From the NCBI GenBank assembly GCA_016871335.1, contig VFZF01000006.1:114854-178853 (forward strand): 64,000 bases of DNA. The letters are read 5' to 3'. The notes under the pieces are model-generated. The model was not told the origin of the DNA. It was given only the letters and a program-made list of their open reading frames with translations, and did not search any database. Made by a program: the position numbers and the translations under genes. The DNA is from Acidimicrobiia bacterium (lineage in GTDB: Bacteria; Acidobacteriota; Vicinamibacteria; Vicinamibacterales; SCN-69-37). Below, in pieces: positions 1 through 7,956 of the stretch (position 1 is its first letter; the number at the start of each line of letters is the position of its first letter).

Positions 1-303
1 GACCACCTCGGCGTCCTTCTTGAACGTATCCGGCACCACACCCTGATACATCGCGTTGACCGTCTTGCCGTTGGCCTGAATCGTAAACCGATACTCAAGC
101 GTCGTCGGGTTGAACAGCGGATCACCGAGCACGTATCCGTGCACGCGCAACCGCTTGCCTTCCCACTGGGCCGGCTCGGCCATGACTTCGTCGACGTACT
201 TGTAATACTCGGCGCCTTCCGAAATGGAGGAGTACATCAGGAACGAAAGCGCGCCAACAATCACCAGAGCGGAGAGACTGACTCGGACCGTTTTCTTGGA
301 CAT
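1..303 (-). CDS. ccmE: Cytochrome c maturation heme chaperone CcmE (partial)
   Basis: CcmE receives heme from CcmC and passes it to the CcmF/H ligase for c-type cytochrome assembly; it is a membrane-anchored periplasmic protein. The first 101 codons are visible. A short basic start (MSKKTVRVS) leads into one membrane anchor (about residues 8-24), then EYYKYVDEV, a beta-barrel core with RVHGYVLGD, and GVVPDTFKKDAEVV, all typical of CcmE. The heme-binding His and the C-terminal tail lie outside the window. The ATG is at 303. It lies 55 nt downstream of maf on the same strand, so co-transcription is possible. Confidence 0.88.
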   Translation of the reverse strand, partial: MSKKTVRVSLSALVIVGALSFLMYSSISEGAEYYKYVDEVMAEPAQWEGKRLRVHGYVLGDPLFNPTTLEYRFTIQANGKTVNAMYQGVVPDTFKKDAEVV

Positions 304-358
304 TACGAGGCCTCGTCGTAGGTAAGTGCCCACCGGAATTCGCACGGCAGGCACGTTC

Positions 359-925
359 TCAGGATACCACCGATACACCGCGCAGAAGACGATCGACCAC
401 CGCCACCGGCAGGCCGACGACATTCGTGTATGAGCCCTCGATTCTCGGAATGAAACGCGAGGCCAGCCCCTGGATGCCGTACGCCCCGGCCTTGTCCCTC
501 GGTTCTCCACTCTGCACGTACGTCGCGATTTCCTGCGGAGCAAGTGCATGCATCCACACGACCGTCTCCTCGATGGCGTCCATGGGTTTCGGCCCGCCGA
601 CCAATGACACCGCCGTCAGCACGCGATGCGCACGCCCCGACAGTTTCTCCAGCATCGCCACCGCATCGGCATCGTCCACAGGCTTTCCAAGCACGTCGCC
701 GTCGACGACGACGATGGTGTCGGCGCCGAGAACCACGGCGCCGGACCGGCGCGCGCTGACCGCCTCGGCCTTCGACCGGGCGACACGGCGCGCGTAGGCT
801 TCGGCCTCTTCTTCCGGGCGGCGGCGTTCATCAACATCCGCCACGTCTACCGTGAACTGAAATCCTGCCGCCGTGAGCAACTCCCGGCGTCGTGGCGAGG
901 CGGACGCGAGGATCAATGGGAGCAT
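359..925 (-). CDS. maf: Maf-type nucleoside triphosphate pyrophosphatase
   Basis: Maf proteins hydrolyse dTTP, UTP or modified NTPs to the monophosphate and pyrophosphate, acting as house-cleaning enzymes in the cytoplasm. The 188-residue product matches the family length. It starts MLPLILASASPRRRELL, the Maf P-loop-like signature, and contains GADTIVVVDG (catalytic Asp region), GKPVDD and DKAGAYGIQG. The frame is open further upstream to 1141, but the family start at 925 is clear and the upstream part does not resemble Maf. It is divergent from the DUF721-like gene, with only a few tens of bases for both promoters. The exact substrate class (YhdE or YceF type) is not settled. Confidence 0.93.
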   Translation of the reverse strand: MLPLILASASPRRRELLTAAGFQFTVDVADVDERRRPEEEAEAYARRVARSKAEAVSARRSGAVVLGADTIVVVDGDVLGKPVDDADAVAMLEKLSGRAHRVLTAVSLVGGPKPMDAIEETVVWMHALAPQEIATYVQSGEPRDKAGAYGIQGLASRFIPRIEGSYTNVVGLPVAVVDRLLRGVSVVS

Positions 926-953
926 CCCCCGGATGATACACTTCGAGGTCGGC

Positions 954-1250
954 ATGGAATCGCTGCAGCAGACCGCCGTTCGTGCGCTTGGCCCCCTGCT
1001 CCACGCCCAGCCCCTGTCCCCCGGCAAAGTCGCGTTTGCGTGGTCCATCGCGGCAGGTCCCCTGCTGGCGCGGCACGGCACACCCCATTGGCACCCCGAC
1101 GGCACGTTGTACGTGCATGCGCGGGAACTGGTGTGGTTCAAGGAACTGGAACGTGCGAAGCCGGTCGTCGCCGAACGCCTCGCCCAGCTGCTCGGACCCG
1201 GTGTGGTCCGTCACATTGCCATTACTCGATCGGAGTTCTCCCATGCGTGA
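954..1250 (+). CDS. DUF721/DciA-like small protein
   Basis: A 98-residue protein resembling DUF721/DciA proteins, which load or assist the replicative helicase in bacteria lacking DnaC. Visible family-like features are an N-terminal helix ([16 protein letters not shown]), the [19 protein letters not shown] segment matching the 'W..vvG..la.ht.p' pattern, and the strand [15 protein letters not shown] followed by a terminal helix. ATG at 954 is chosen because GAGG lies 5 nt upstream; an in-frame ATG at 933 would add seven residues. Its TGA overlaps the thiolase start by 8 nt, implying translational coupling. Function is inferred from pattern only. Confidence 0.62.
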   Translation: MESLQQTAVRALGPLLHAQPLSPGKVAFAWSIAAGPLLARHGTPHWHPDGTLYVHARELVWFKELERAKPVVAERLAQLLGPGVVRHIAITRSEFSHA

Positions 1251-2424
1251 AACCGTCATCGTCAGCGCCGTTCGCACCCCGACCGGCAAGTTCCTCGGCG
1301 TGCTGAAGGATTTCCGGGCTCCGGACCTTGGCGCCCTGGTTGTGCGCGAATCGGTCCGTCGTGCCGGAATTGATCCCGCGCTGGTGGACGAATGCCTGAT
1401 GGGGAATGTCGTGCAGGCGGGCGTCGGCCAGGCGCCCGCACGGCAGGCGGCGTTGCGCGGCGGGCTCGCCAACTCCGTTGGTGCGCTCACCATCAACAAG
1501 GTCTGCGGGTCGGGCCTGAAGGCCGTGATGCTCGCCGCGCAGGGAATCAACGCCGGGGACATCGACATCGCGGTCGCCGGCGGCATGGAGTCCATGAGCA
1601 ACTGTCCCTACCTCATGACGAAGGTGCGCGAAGGGCTTCGCATGGGCGACGACAAGATCATCGACTCGATGATTCACGACGGCTTGTGGGATGCGTTTGA
1701 CGACCTGCACATGGGCATCACCGGCGAACACGTCGCTGGGAAGTTCAAGGTCACTCGCGAGGAGCAGGACGCGTATGCCGTGAACAGCCACCGCAAGGCG
1801 GCGGCCGCCACCCGCGAGGGCGCATTCACCGACGAGATGCTCCCCATCTCCATCCCGCAGAAGAAGGGCGACCCGATTCTGGTGAACGCCGACGAACCGA
1901 TCCGCGAAGACACGTCGATGGAAACGCTTGGCCGCCTCAAGCCCGCGTTCAAGAAGGACGGCACGGTCACGGCGGGCAATGCGCCCGGCGTGAATGACGC
2001 CGCCGCCGCGCTGGTGGTGATGGGCGCTGATGTGGCGGACCGCCTCAACCTTACGCCGATCGCGCGTGTGGTCGGTCAGGCGACCGCCGGCCTCGAGCCC
2101 CGCATGGTCATGATGACGCCGGTGGAAGCGGTCCGGAAGCTCATGACCAAGACCGGCTGGCATCTGCAGGACGTGGACCTGTTTGAGCTGAACGAAGCGT
2201 TCTCCGTCCAGGGCGTCGCGGTGGTGCGCGAACTCGGCATCGACCCGCTGCGTGTGAACGTCCACGGCGGCGCGGTGGCCCTTGGTCACGCGATTGGCGC
2301 CTCCGGTGCCCGCGTCCTCACCACGCTGCTCTACGCGCTCAAACGCCACGGCAAGACGCGCGGCGTCGCCACGTTGTGCCTCGGCGGCGGCAATGGTGTC
2401 GCCCTCGCGGTGGAACGCCTCTAA
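1243..2424 (+). CDS. Acetyl-CoA acetyltransferase (thiolase)
   Basis: Thiolase II condenses two acetyl-CoA to acetoacetyl-CoA, or cleaves 3-ketoacyl-CoA in reverse. The 393-residue length fits. The nucleophilic Cys88 is in [11 protein letters not shown], Asn317 in ELNEAF, His349 in [16 protein letters not shown] and the second catalytic Cys379 in LCLGGGNG. The usual GNAS loop reads GNAPGVND here, a Ser-to-Pro change that may alter CoA contacts. The start [13 protein letters not shown] is the standard thiolase N-terminus and overlaps the DUF721-like stop. A 3-hydroxyacyl-CoA dehydrogenase follows after 26 nt, so the pair forms a short C4 beta-oxidation or butyrate/PHB-type module. Confidence 0.96.
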   Translation: MRETVIVSAVRTPTGKFLGVLKDFRAPDLGALVVRESVRRAGIDPALVDECLMGNVVQAGVGQAPARQAALRGGLANSVGALTINKVCGSGLKAVMLAAQGINAGDIDIAVAGGMESMSNCPYLMTKVREGLRMGDDKIIDSMIHDGLWDAFDDLHMGITGEHVAGKFKVTREEQDAYAVNSHRKAAAATREGAFTDEMLPISIPQKKGDPILVNADEPIREDTSMETLGRLKPAFKKDGTVTAGNAPGVNDAAAALVVMGADVADRLNLTPIARVVGQATAGLEPRMVMMTPVEAVRKLMTKTGWHLQDVDLFELNEAFSVQGVAVVRELGIDPLRVNVHGGAVALGHAIGASGARVLTTLLYALKRHGKTRGVATLCLGGGNGVALAVERL

Positions 2425-2450
2425 ACCTTCGGAACAACGGAAGTTCGAAT

Positions 2451-3299
2451 ATGAGCATCAAGACGATCGGTGTAATCGGCGCGGGCACGATGGGGAACGG
2501 GATTGCGCAGGTGTTTGCGCAGTCGGGATTCAACGTGAAGGTATTTGACGCGTCGCCCGGCGCCGTCGACAAAGCCCTCAAGATAATTGAAAAGAGCCTC
2601 GCGAAGTTCGTGGAGAAGGGCAAGTTGTCGGCGGAGGACGCGGCGGCCACTCGCGCGCGACTGACCCCGGCCGGCGCGCTCGAAGACTTCGCCGACGTGG
2701 ACTACGTCGTCGAGGCCGTCATCGAATCACTCGAGGTCAAGCGCACGATTTTTTCCGCGCTCGATCGCATTACGCGGCCTGACGTCATCCTGACGTCCAA
2801 CACATCGTCCATTTCAATCACCACGATCGGCGCCTCGACCAAGCGGCCGGACAAGGTGCTGGGCATGCACTTCATGAATCCGGTGCCGCTGATGACACTC
2901 GTGGAATTGATTCGCGGGCAGGCGGCGTCGACCGAGTCGATGCAGACGGCGTCCGCGTTGTGTCGGACCCTCGGCAAGACGCCGCTCGAAGCGGCCGACT
3001 ACCCGGGCTTCATCGCCAACCGCATCCTCATGCCGATGATCAACGAAGCGATCTACTGCGTGATGGAAGGCGTGGGCACCAAGGAAGCCATCGACGGGGT
3101 GATGAAGCTCGGCATGAATCACCCGATGGGCCCGCTCACGCTAGCCGACTTCATCGGCCTCGACGTGTGCCTGGCCATCATGGAGGTGCTGCACGACGGC
3201 CTGGGTGATCCCAAGTACCGTCCGTGCCCCCTGCTCCGCCGCATGGTCGCCGCCGGCCACCTCGGACGAAAAACCGGTCAAGGGTTCTACACCTATTAG
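2451..3299 (+). CDS. hbd: 3-hydroxybutyryl-CoA dehydrogenase
   Basis: Interconverts acetoacetyl-CoA and 3-hydroxybutyryl-CoA with NAD(P)H. The 282-residue protein has an N-terminal Rossmann fold with [15 protein letters not shown], the substrate Ser in SNTSSISIT, the catalytic His in GMHFMNPVP, and the C-terminal dimer domain ([17 protein letters not shown], then [15 protein letters not shown]). It ends [11 protein letters not shown], the classic C-terminus. The ATG at 2451 gives the standard [10 protein letters not shown] start; the longer frame overlaps thiolase and has no family match. It is transcribed with the thiolase upstream and ends in a strong inverted repeat shared with the convergent DUF457 gene. 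Confidence 0.96.
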   Translation: MSIKTIGVIGAGTMGNGIAQVFAQSGFNVKVFDASPGAVDKALKIIEKSLAKFVEKGKLSAEDAAATRARLTPAGALEDFADVDYVVEAVIESLEVKRTIFSALDRITRPDVILTSNTSSISITTIGASTKRPDKVLGMHFMNPVPLMTLVELIRGQAASTESMQTASALCRTLGKTPLEAADYPGFIANRILMPMINEAIYCVMEGVGTKEAIDGVMKLGMNHPMGPLTLADFIGLDVCLAIMEVLHDGLGDPKYRPCPLLRRMVAAGHLGRKTGQGFYTY

Positions 3300-3300
3300 A

Positions 3301-3350
3301 TTCACAGCGAGCCATGGAGGGCTCCCGTGTCCTCCATGGCTCGTTGTGAA
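3301..3350. terminator. Bidirectional hairpin between convergent genes
   Basis: Inverted repeat with 20-nt arms (3301-3320 and 3331-3350) and a 10-nt loop, with one mismatch. The arms begin TTCACAGCGAGCC and end GGCTCGTTGTGAA. It starts two bases after the dehydrogenase stop and encodes the last residues of the convergent DUF457 gene. No long T-run follows, so its use as an intrinsic terminator is inferred from position and stem strength. Its TTCACAG start resembles the short dispersed repeat found elsewhere in the window. Confidence 0.6.
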
Positions 3351-3847
3351 CGCTTCTTCCACCAGACGCCAGCCGTCACTGGTCCAAGCAGGATCAACTC
3401 CTTCCCAATCGACGCCAGATTCATCGACCAGAAGTTGTCGAGCCAATACCGTCTCGAGATCGGCCCGAAGACGCTGAGGCCCGTCTGGTAGTACTCGTGT
3501 GACCACGGCCAGAACGCCGTGATCCCCAGCGGCACTGAGGTGTCGAGCGCCAGCGCGTCGAGCACAGGGTGCGTCAACCAGGCGGCACACACCGCCAGCC
3601 AGATCCGCCATCGGGTGGACGCGACCGGCCATCGCTGCCAGGCCGCCACGCTGGCGACGAGGATCGCGGCCCCCATGCTGTGGGTTTCCCGGCTGTGACG
3701 TCCCCAGAGCAGATCGAGGTCGGGCGCAGCGCCAATAGCGACCAGCAACGCGGCCTGTATCAACCGTGCGCGACGGGCCACCGCCACTCCAGCGAGGGCC
3801 CATCCCGCGGAGAGCGCCGCCAAACCATGTCCCACAGACGAAGGCAT
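3302..3847 (-). CDS. DUF457/YdjM-like membrane-bound metal-dependent hydrolase family protein
   Basis: A 181-residue integral membrane protein of the DUF457 type (often called inner-membrane metal-dependent hydrolase; the biochemical role is not established). Family-like metal-ligand positions are visible: His in MPSSVGHGLAAL, Asp residues in GAAPDLDLLWG, His in ETHSMGAAIL and THPVLDALALDTS. Four or more hydrophobic segments alternate with short loops. ATG at 3847 is chosen because it starts the conserved PSSVGH block; the frame is open upstream but without homologous sequence. The 3' end lies inside the hairpin shared with the convergent dehydrogenase. Confidence 0.75.
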   Translation of the reverse strand: MPSSVGHGLAALSAGWALAGVAVARRARLIQAALLVAIGAAPDLDLLWGRHSRETHSMGAAILVASVAAWQRWPVASTRWRIWLAVCAAWLTHPVLDALALDTSVPLGITAFWPWSHEYYQTGLSVFGPISRRYWLDNFWSMNLASIGKELILLGPVTAGVWWKKRSQRAMEDTGALHGSL

Positions 3848-4046
3848 TCCGTAAGACCTTACCTCGTCCCTGTGTCCTGCCCTGTCACACGGCACCTGCA
3901 CGCTGTAGTCGGTTGGCAGAATCCGAATCGCCCGCCCCGCGGGAGAGGCAGATTTTGTCGTCGCCGCTGGCATGCAGGCGAAAGTCACTACGCCTGTAAC
4001 TAACTGTTTTTAAGATGGATAGAGGAACACCATGAAGAATTTTCGC
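3848..4046. other. Intergenic region between DUF457 gene and recA
   Basis: About 200 nt separating the divergent DUF457 gene and the recA promoter. It contains an AT-richer patch near 3996-4016 and a GC-rich patch near 3930-3955. I looked for a riboswitch or LexA-type operator on both strands and saw no convincing consensus. Promoter elements for the minus-strand gene are expected here but not recognised. Confidence 0.5.
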
Positions 4047-4075
4047 TTGACTGACCCCTGGCACACTTCTAGAAT
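4047..4075 (+). promoter_or_regulatory. recA sigma-70 type promoter
   Basis: TTGACT (4047-4052), a 17-nt spacer, then TAGAAT (4070-4075): five of six matches at both hexamers with optimal spacing. Transcription would begin near 4082, giving about 55 nt of leader before the recA ATG at 4137. An 8-bp palindrome TTCTAGAA (4067-4074) overlaps the -10 box and could be an operator half-site. This placement also rules out the upstream ATG at 4032 as the recA start. Confidence 0.8.
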
Positions 4076-4136
4076 GACCTATGGTCCAGCCGTGGTCGCG
4101 CCCATCGGCGCTCCCGGGGGAAGGATAACGAGGCAT

Positions 4137-5201
4137 ATGGCATCAGCAGAACGTATCGAGAAGACGGACAGGGCGGATCGCACAGAGACCGGCGTCGACA
4201 AGGAGCGCGCAAAGGCCGTCGAACTGGCCGTCGGCCAGATTGAGAAGCAGTTCGGCAAAGGGTCCATCATGCGACTGGGCGACAAGGGGCTGGTGGCGCC
4301 CATTCCGGTGATCTCGACCGGGGCGATCAGCCTCGACTGGGCGCTCGGCGTCGGCGGGTTTCCGCGCGGCCGGGTCATTGAAATTTTTGGCCCCGAGTCT
4401 TCAGGCAAGACCACACTCGCCCTGCAGACCATCGCCCAGGCGCAGAAACTGGGCGGAGTCGCGGCGTTTGTCGACGCCGAACATGCCCTCGATGCGAAGT
4501 ATGCCCAGAAGCTCGGCGTCGATCTGGAGAATCTGCTGGTGTCGCAGCCCGACAACGGCGAACAAGCCCTCGAAATCACCGAGGTGCTGATTCGCTCCAA
4601 CGGCGTGGACGTGGTCGTGGTGGACTCGGTCGCCGCCCTCGTCCCGCGTGCGGAAATCGAAGGCGAGATGGGCGATGCGCAGATGGGCCTCCAGGCCCGG
4701 CTGATGTCACAGGCGCTCCGGAAACTCACCGGTGTGGTCGCCAAGTCGAAGACATCACTGATTTTTATCAATCAGCTGCGCGAAAAGATCGGCGTCATGT
4801 TCGGCAACCCCGAAACCACCACCGGCGGCCGCGCGCTGAAGTTCTACTCCTCGATGCGCGTGGACATTCGTCGCATCGGCGCCATCAAGGACGGCGATCA
4901 GGTCACGGGTGGCCGCACCCGCGTGAAGGTCGTCAAGAACAAGGTCGCCCCGCCCTTCCGTGAGGCGGAATTCGACGTGATGTACGGCGAGGGCATCTCG
5001 CGCGAAGGAGACCTGCTCGACCAAGGCGTCGAACACAACATTGTCGAAAAGAGCGGCACGTGGTTCTCCTACAAGGGCGACCGCCTGGGCCAGGGCCGGG
5101 AGAACTCGAAGACGTTTCTGAAGCAGAACCCGGACACGGCGGCCGCTATCGAACTGCAGTTGCGCCAGGTGATGGGGCTCACGTCCCCTGAGAAGGTCTG
5201 A
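4137..5201 (+). CDS. recA: Recombinase RecA
   Basis: RecA forms ATP-dependent filaments on single-stranded DNA for strand exchange and triggers LexA cleavage. The 354-residue length is standard. Walker A is GPESSGKT (residues 85-92), Walker B ends [10 protein letters not shown], and the L2/DNA-binding region contains [26 protein letters not shown] (positions 4768-4845). The C-terminal domain includes the [17 protein letters not shown] strand. The ATG at 4137 lies downstream of the recognised promoter with GAGG just before it. It is monocistronic: its own promoter lies upstream and a strong stem-loop lies at 5219-5256. No regulatory recX follows. Confidence 0.98.
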   Translation: MASAERIEKTDRADRTETGVDKERAKAVELAVGQIEKQFGKGSIMRLGDKGLVAPIPVISTGAISLDWALGVGGFPRGRVIEIFGPESSGKTTLALQTIAQAQKLGGVAAFVDAEHALDAKYAQKLGVDLENLLVSQPDNGEQALEITEVLIRSNGVDVVVVDSVAALVPRAEIEGEMGDAQMGLQARLMSQALRKLTGVVAKSKTSLIFINQLREKIGVMFGNPETTTGGRALKFYSSMRVDIRRIGAIKDGDQVTGGRTRVKVVKNKVAPPFREAEFDVMYGEGISREGDLLDQGVEHNIVEKSGTWFSYKGDRLGQGRENSKTFLKQNPDTAAAIELQLRQVMGLTSPEKV

Positions 5202-5218
5202 ACCAGCCTGATTTCTAT

Positions 5219-5256
5219 GTAGCCGCCCGGGCGTCTTGCGGTGTCCGGGCGGCTAC
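5219..5256 (+). terminator. recA intrinsic terminator-like stem-loop
   Basis: Perfect 12-bp inverted repeat GTAGCCGCCCGG / CCGGGCGGCTAC (5219-5230 and 5245-5256) with a 14-nt loop, 17 nt after the recA stop. A pyrimidine-rich tract (GTCTTCCCTCC) follows rather than a pure T-run, as is common in high-GC genomes. Confidence 0.8.
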
Positions 5257-5301
5257 AGTCTTCCCTCCTCGCTCGGCCCGAATCTTGCTAGTGCGTGCTG
5301 T

Positions 5302-6276
5302 ATGACCTCTACACCCACTGGCCGACTCGCTACTTCACTGGTTGTGGCACTGGCTCTGCCCGTCAGCGGGGCCGTGGCCCTCAACGCAGGCCAGATCAGC
5401 CGACCACGCCAGACAACCACCACCGCTCCCTCGCCGGCGATCCCCGCCACCCAGGCGGGCCCAGTAGCAGCGCGACTGTACCTGGCCGTCCTCGGCCGTG
5501 ATGGGGACGCCGCCGGCCTGCGCAGCGCGACAACCGAGATTCAGCGAGGCAGAATCAACAACCAGGTCGCGGCCATGGTAACCAGCGCAGAATTCAGACA
5601 AAACGTCCAGCCAAAGCCAGCGTCCGACATTCTGGCCCAGTTCTACCAGGGACTGTTGGGCCGCAATCCCGATCCGGCAGGCATGAACGCGTTCCTGCCC
5701 CGCCTCGGTCGCGGTGAGTACACCGGGGTCATTCTCGAGATGCTCGGATCGCCGGAGTTTCGCGAGACGCTGGCAGCTTCACCGGCGAACCTGACCAGCG
5801 AGCTTAATTCCTTCAAGCCGATTTCGAGGGTGGATGCGGCACTGCTGTGTCAGGCAAAGGTCATTACGGCATACAGCGGCGACGTGCCTGGCCGGCGCGT
5901 GTTCATCTCATTCGACCAGATGCCGGAAATCTCCCAGGAGCTTCGTTTCGTGAGCGGAAGCGGTGTCGACCGGCTCGACAACAACCGCACGGTGACCTAC
6001 CGCTGTGAAAATAACGCCGTGTCGTTCTCGCACGATGACCGCCGCGCCATGGTGGGTGCCGACCCGCGGGAGAATTTCGGTGCCGCAACCATTGACGCAT
6101 GCATCGCCGGCGCCGCCCCGGAGTTCCGAGGAGTGTCAGTGCGGGCCGCTACCATGACCACCACGGACATCGATCGCCAATTCTTCATCCAAGCCTATAG
6201 CGTGGTCGATAGCCGGCCGGTTTACGTTGTTTGCGAGTTGGACTACACCCGGATTGTGTCAATTCGACGCCGATAG
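5302..6276 (+). CDS. Exported protein with DUF4214-like repeats
   Basis: A 324-residue protein with an N-terminal signal peptide (MTSTPTGRLATSLVVALALPVSGAVA). Two DUF4214-like segments follow: LYLAVLGRDGDAAGL...MVTSAEF and FYQGLLGRNPDPAGM...MLGSPEF. Such units occur in bacterial surface and S-layer-associated proteins, often near glycan-related domains. The C-terminal half (from about residue 170) has two Cys (LLCQAKVITAYSG, VTYRCENNAVSF) and a third pair near DACIAG and VVCELDY that could form disulfides; it matches no family I know. ATG at 5302 is preferred because it begins the signal peptide. It appears monocistronic, ahead of tRNA-Phe. Confidence 0.7.
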   Translation: MTSTPTGRLATSLVVALALPVSGAVALNAGQISRPRQTTTTAPSPAIPATQAGPVAARLYLAVLGRDGDAAGLRSATTEIQRGRINNQVAAMVTSAEFRQNVQPKPASDILAQFYQGLLGRNPDPAGMNAFLPRLGRGEYTGVILEMLGSPEFRETLAASPANLTSELNSFKPISRVDAALLCQAKVITAYSGDVPGRRVFISFDQMPEISQELRFVSGSGVDRLDNNRTVTYRCENNAVSFSHDDRRAMVGADPRENFGAATIDACIAGAAPEFRGVSVRAATMTTTDIDRQFFIQAYSVVDSRPVYVVCELDYTRIVSIRRR

Positions 6277-6361
6277 GCCCGGCAAGCCATCCATGGCCCC
6301 CCGGCCGTCGCGGAACGCCCGGGGGCTATGGTAGACTTTGCTTTTCTTGGGCCCTCCCAGC

Positions 6362-6437
6362 GCCGAGGTAGCTCAGTTGGTAGAGCATACGATTGAAAAT
6401 CGTAGTGTCGACAGTTCGATTCTGTCCCTCGGCACCA
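6362..6437 (+). tRNA. tRNA-Phe (GAA)
   Basis: A 76-nt cloverleaf with acceptor stem GCCGAGG/CCTCGGC, D-arm GCTCAGTTGGTAGAGC, anticodon stem TACGA/TCGTA around loop TTGAAAA (anticodon GAA), T-arm with GTTCGATTC, discriminator A and an encoded CCA end. Confidence 0.97.
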
Positions 6438-6463
6438 CTTCCACACGCACATGACTGATAGCG

Positions 6464-6503
6464 CCGACATCTGCGACACACCTCGCGTCTCCGCAGGTGT
6501 CGG
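6464..6503. terminator. Candidate hairpin between tRNA-Phe and nuoN
   Basis: Arms CCGACATCTGC (6464-6474) and GCAGGTGTCGG (6493-6503) pair over 11 bp with one G-U wobble and an 18-nt loop. It sits between the tRNA and the 3' end of the convergent nuo operon, so it could terminate either transcript. No T-run is present; the assignment is positional. Confidence 0.4.
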
Positions 6504-6510
6504 TGCCAGG

Positions 6511-7956
6511 TCACACTCCGGCGAACATCGTTAGCGCGACCCGGAGACAGGCCTCCACCCACGGCTGGGGATACACACCCATCCCGATGATGCCGGCCAG
6601 ACAGATGAGGATGGCCACCTGCAGCACGGCCGGCACTGGGACTGGGCCGGTCACCTTCGGCGCTTCGATGTACATGCGCCGCGCGACCACCAGGTAGTAG
6701 TAGAGGGCCACGACCGTCAGGACGGCACCGAGGAACGCCAGCGCATACATGCCCTGCTCCACAGCGGCCCAGAACACAAACAACTTCGCCCAGAACCCCG
6801 CAACAAACGGAATACCGCCGAGCGAGAGCAGGAACAGCAACAGCGCCAGCGCCAGCGGGTGTGAGCGACGCGCGAGTCCCTGATACGCCGTGATTTGATC
6901 CGACCCCGTGGTTGCGGCCACGGCCTGCACGACGAAGAACGCGCCCATGTTGCCGACGAGGTACGCGACCAGATAAAACAGCACCATGCCGACGCCTGAC
7001 ACGGACATGGCCGCCATGCCGAGCAACAGGTAGCCGATGTGGGCCACGCCGGAATACGCGAGCAGGCGTTTAATGTTGGACTGTGGAATGGCAAGGAGGT
7101 TGCCCGCGACGATGGTGATCGCAGCCAGCACCGCCAGCACCGGCACCCAGGTCAGTGTGGCCGCCCCGACGCCTTCGACAAACAGGCGGAGCATCACGAC
7201 AAACCCGGCCGCCTTGGGCGCAATCGACAACCATGCGACAAACGGCGTTCCACCGGCCTCATACGCGTCGGGCACCCACATATGGAACGGCACGGCCGCG
7301 ATCTTGAACCCGAGGCCGGCGAGCATCAGACTCAGGCCGAGCACCATCAGCGGGTCACCGGTCGAGAGTGCGGGCCCGATGGCCGCGATATCGGTCGACC
7401 CGGTCGCGCCGTAGACAAACGACAGGCCGTAGAGCAACACGGCGGACGACACGCTGCCGATCACGAAGAACTTGAGCGCCCCTTCCGGTGCCGCCGCTTC
7501 CCGCTTCCTGAACCCGGTCAGGAAGTAGAGCGGAATCGACATCAGCTCAAACGCCACAAACAGCAGAATGAGTTCCCGCGCCGACGCCAGCACGAGCATC
7601 CCCAGGACCGACGCCAGCAGAATGGCGTAATACTCGGTCGAGCGTCGCCAGAAGCCTGCCTCGGTGAACGCCAGCGTCGCCAGCACACTCAGGGCCGCCG
7701 ACACCAGGAACAGCCGCTTCATGAACACGGCGAGTTCGTCGAGCACGAAGGTGCCGTCGAGCCACAGACGGCCGGGTTCCGCCGACCACGCCATCAGACT
7801 GACGACCGTGAGCCCACCCAGCGTCAGCCATCCGCTGAGCCGGTCCGTGGACCCGCGGCGGATGAGTCCGACGATGAGCACGAGCAGCCACACTCCGGCG
7901 AGAGCGGCCTCGATGCCCAGCGGTTGTGAGGGGTGCAGACTCCATGACGTCATCAC
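6511..7956 (-). CDS. nuoN: NADH-quinone oxidoreductase subunit N
   Basis: NuoN is one of three antiporter-like proton-pumping subunits in the complex I membrane arm. The 481-residue polytopic product has about 14 hydrophobic segments. The charged positions of the channel axis are seen in AFELMSIPLYFLTGF (Glu), the GLGFKIAAVPFHMWVPDAYEAGG segment (Lys, His) and LLAYSGVAHIGYLL. Its GTG start at 7956 overlaps the nuoM stop (GTGA); an ATG one codon later is also possible. It is the last gene of the nuo operon and ends 74 nt from tRNA-Phe. Confidence 0.96.
   Translation of the reverse strand: MMTSWSLHPSQPLGIEAALAGVWLLVLIVGLIRRGSTDRLSGWLTLGGLTVVSLMAWSAEPGRLWLDGTFVLDELAVFMKRLFLVSAALSVLATLAFTEAGFWRRSTEYYAILLASVLGMLVLASARELILLFVAFELMSIPLYFLTGFRKREAAAPEGALKFFVIGSVSSAVLLYGLSFVYGATGSTDIAAIGPALSTGDPLMVLGLSLMLAGLGFKIAAVPFHMWVPDAYEAGGTPFVAWLSIAPKAAGFVVMLRLFVEGVGAATLTWVPVLAVLAAITIVAGNLLAIPQSNIKRLLAYSGVAHIGYLLLGMAAMSVSGVGMVLFYLVAYLVGNMGAFFVVQAVAATTGSDQITAYQGLARRSHPLALALLLFLLSLGGIPFVAGFWAKLFVFWAAVEQGMYALAFLGAVLTVVALYYYLVVARRMYIEAPKVTGPVPVPAVLQVAILICLAGIIGMGVYPQPWVEACLRVALTMFAGV

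Noticed and set aside
3850..4030. Riboswitch upstream of recA or the DUF457 gene
   Set aside because: I compared both strands with cyclic-di-GMP-like and other common patterns and found no conserved core.
4032..4136. Upstream in-frame ATG extending recA by 35 residues
   Set aside because: It lies before the near-consensus recA promoter (4047-4075), so it would not be on the transcript, and the added residues are not RecA-like.
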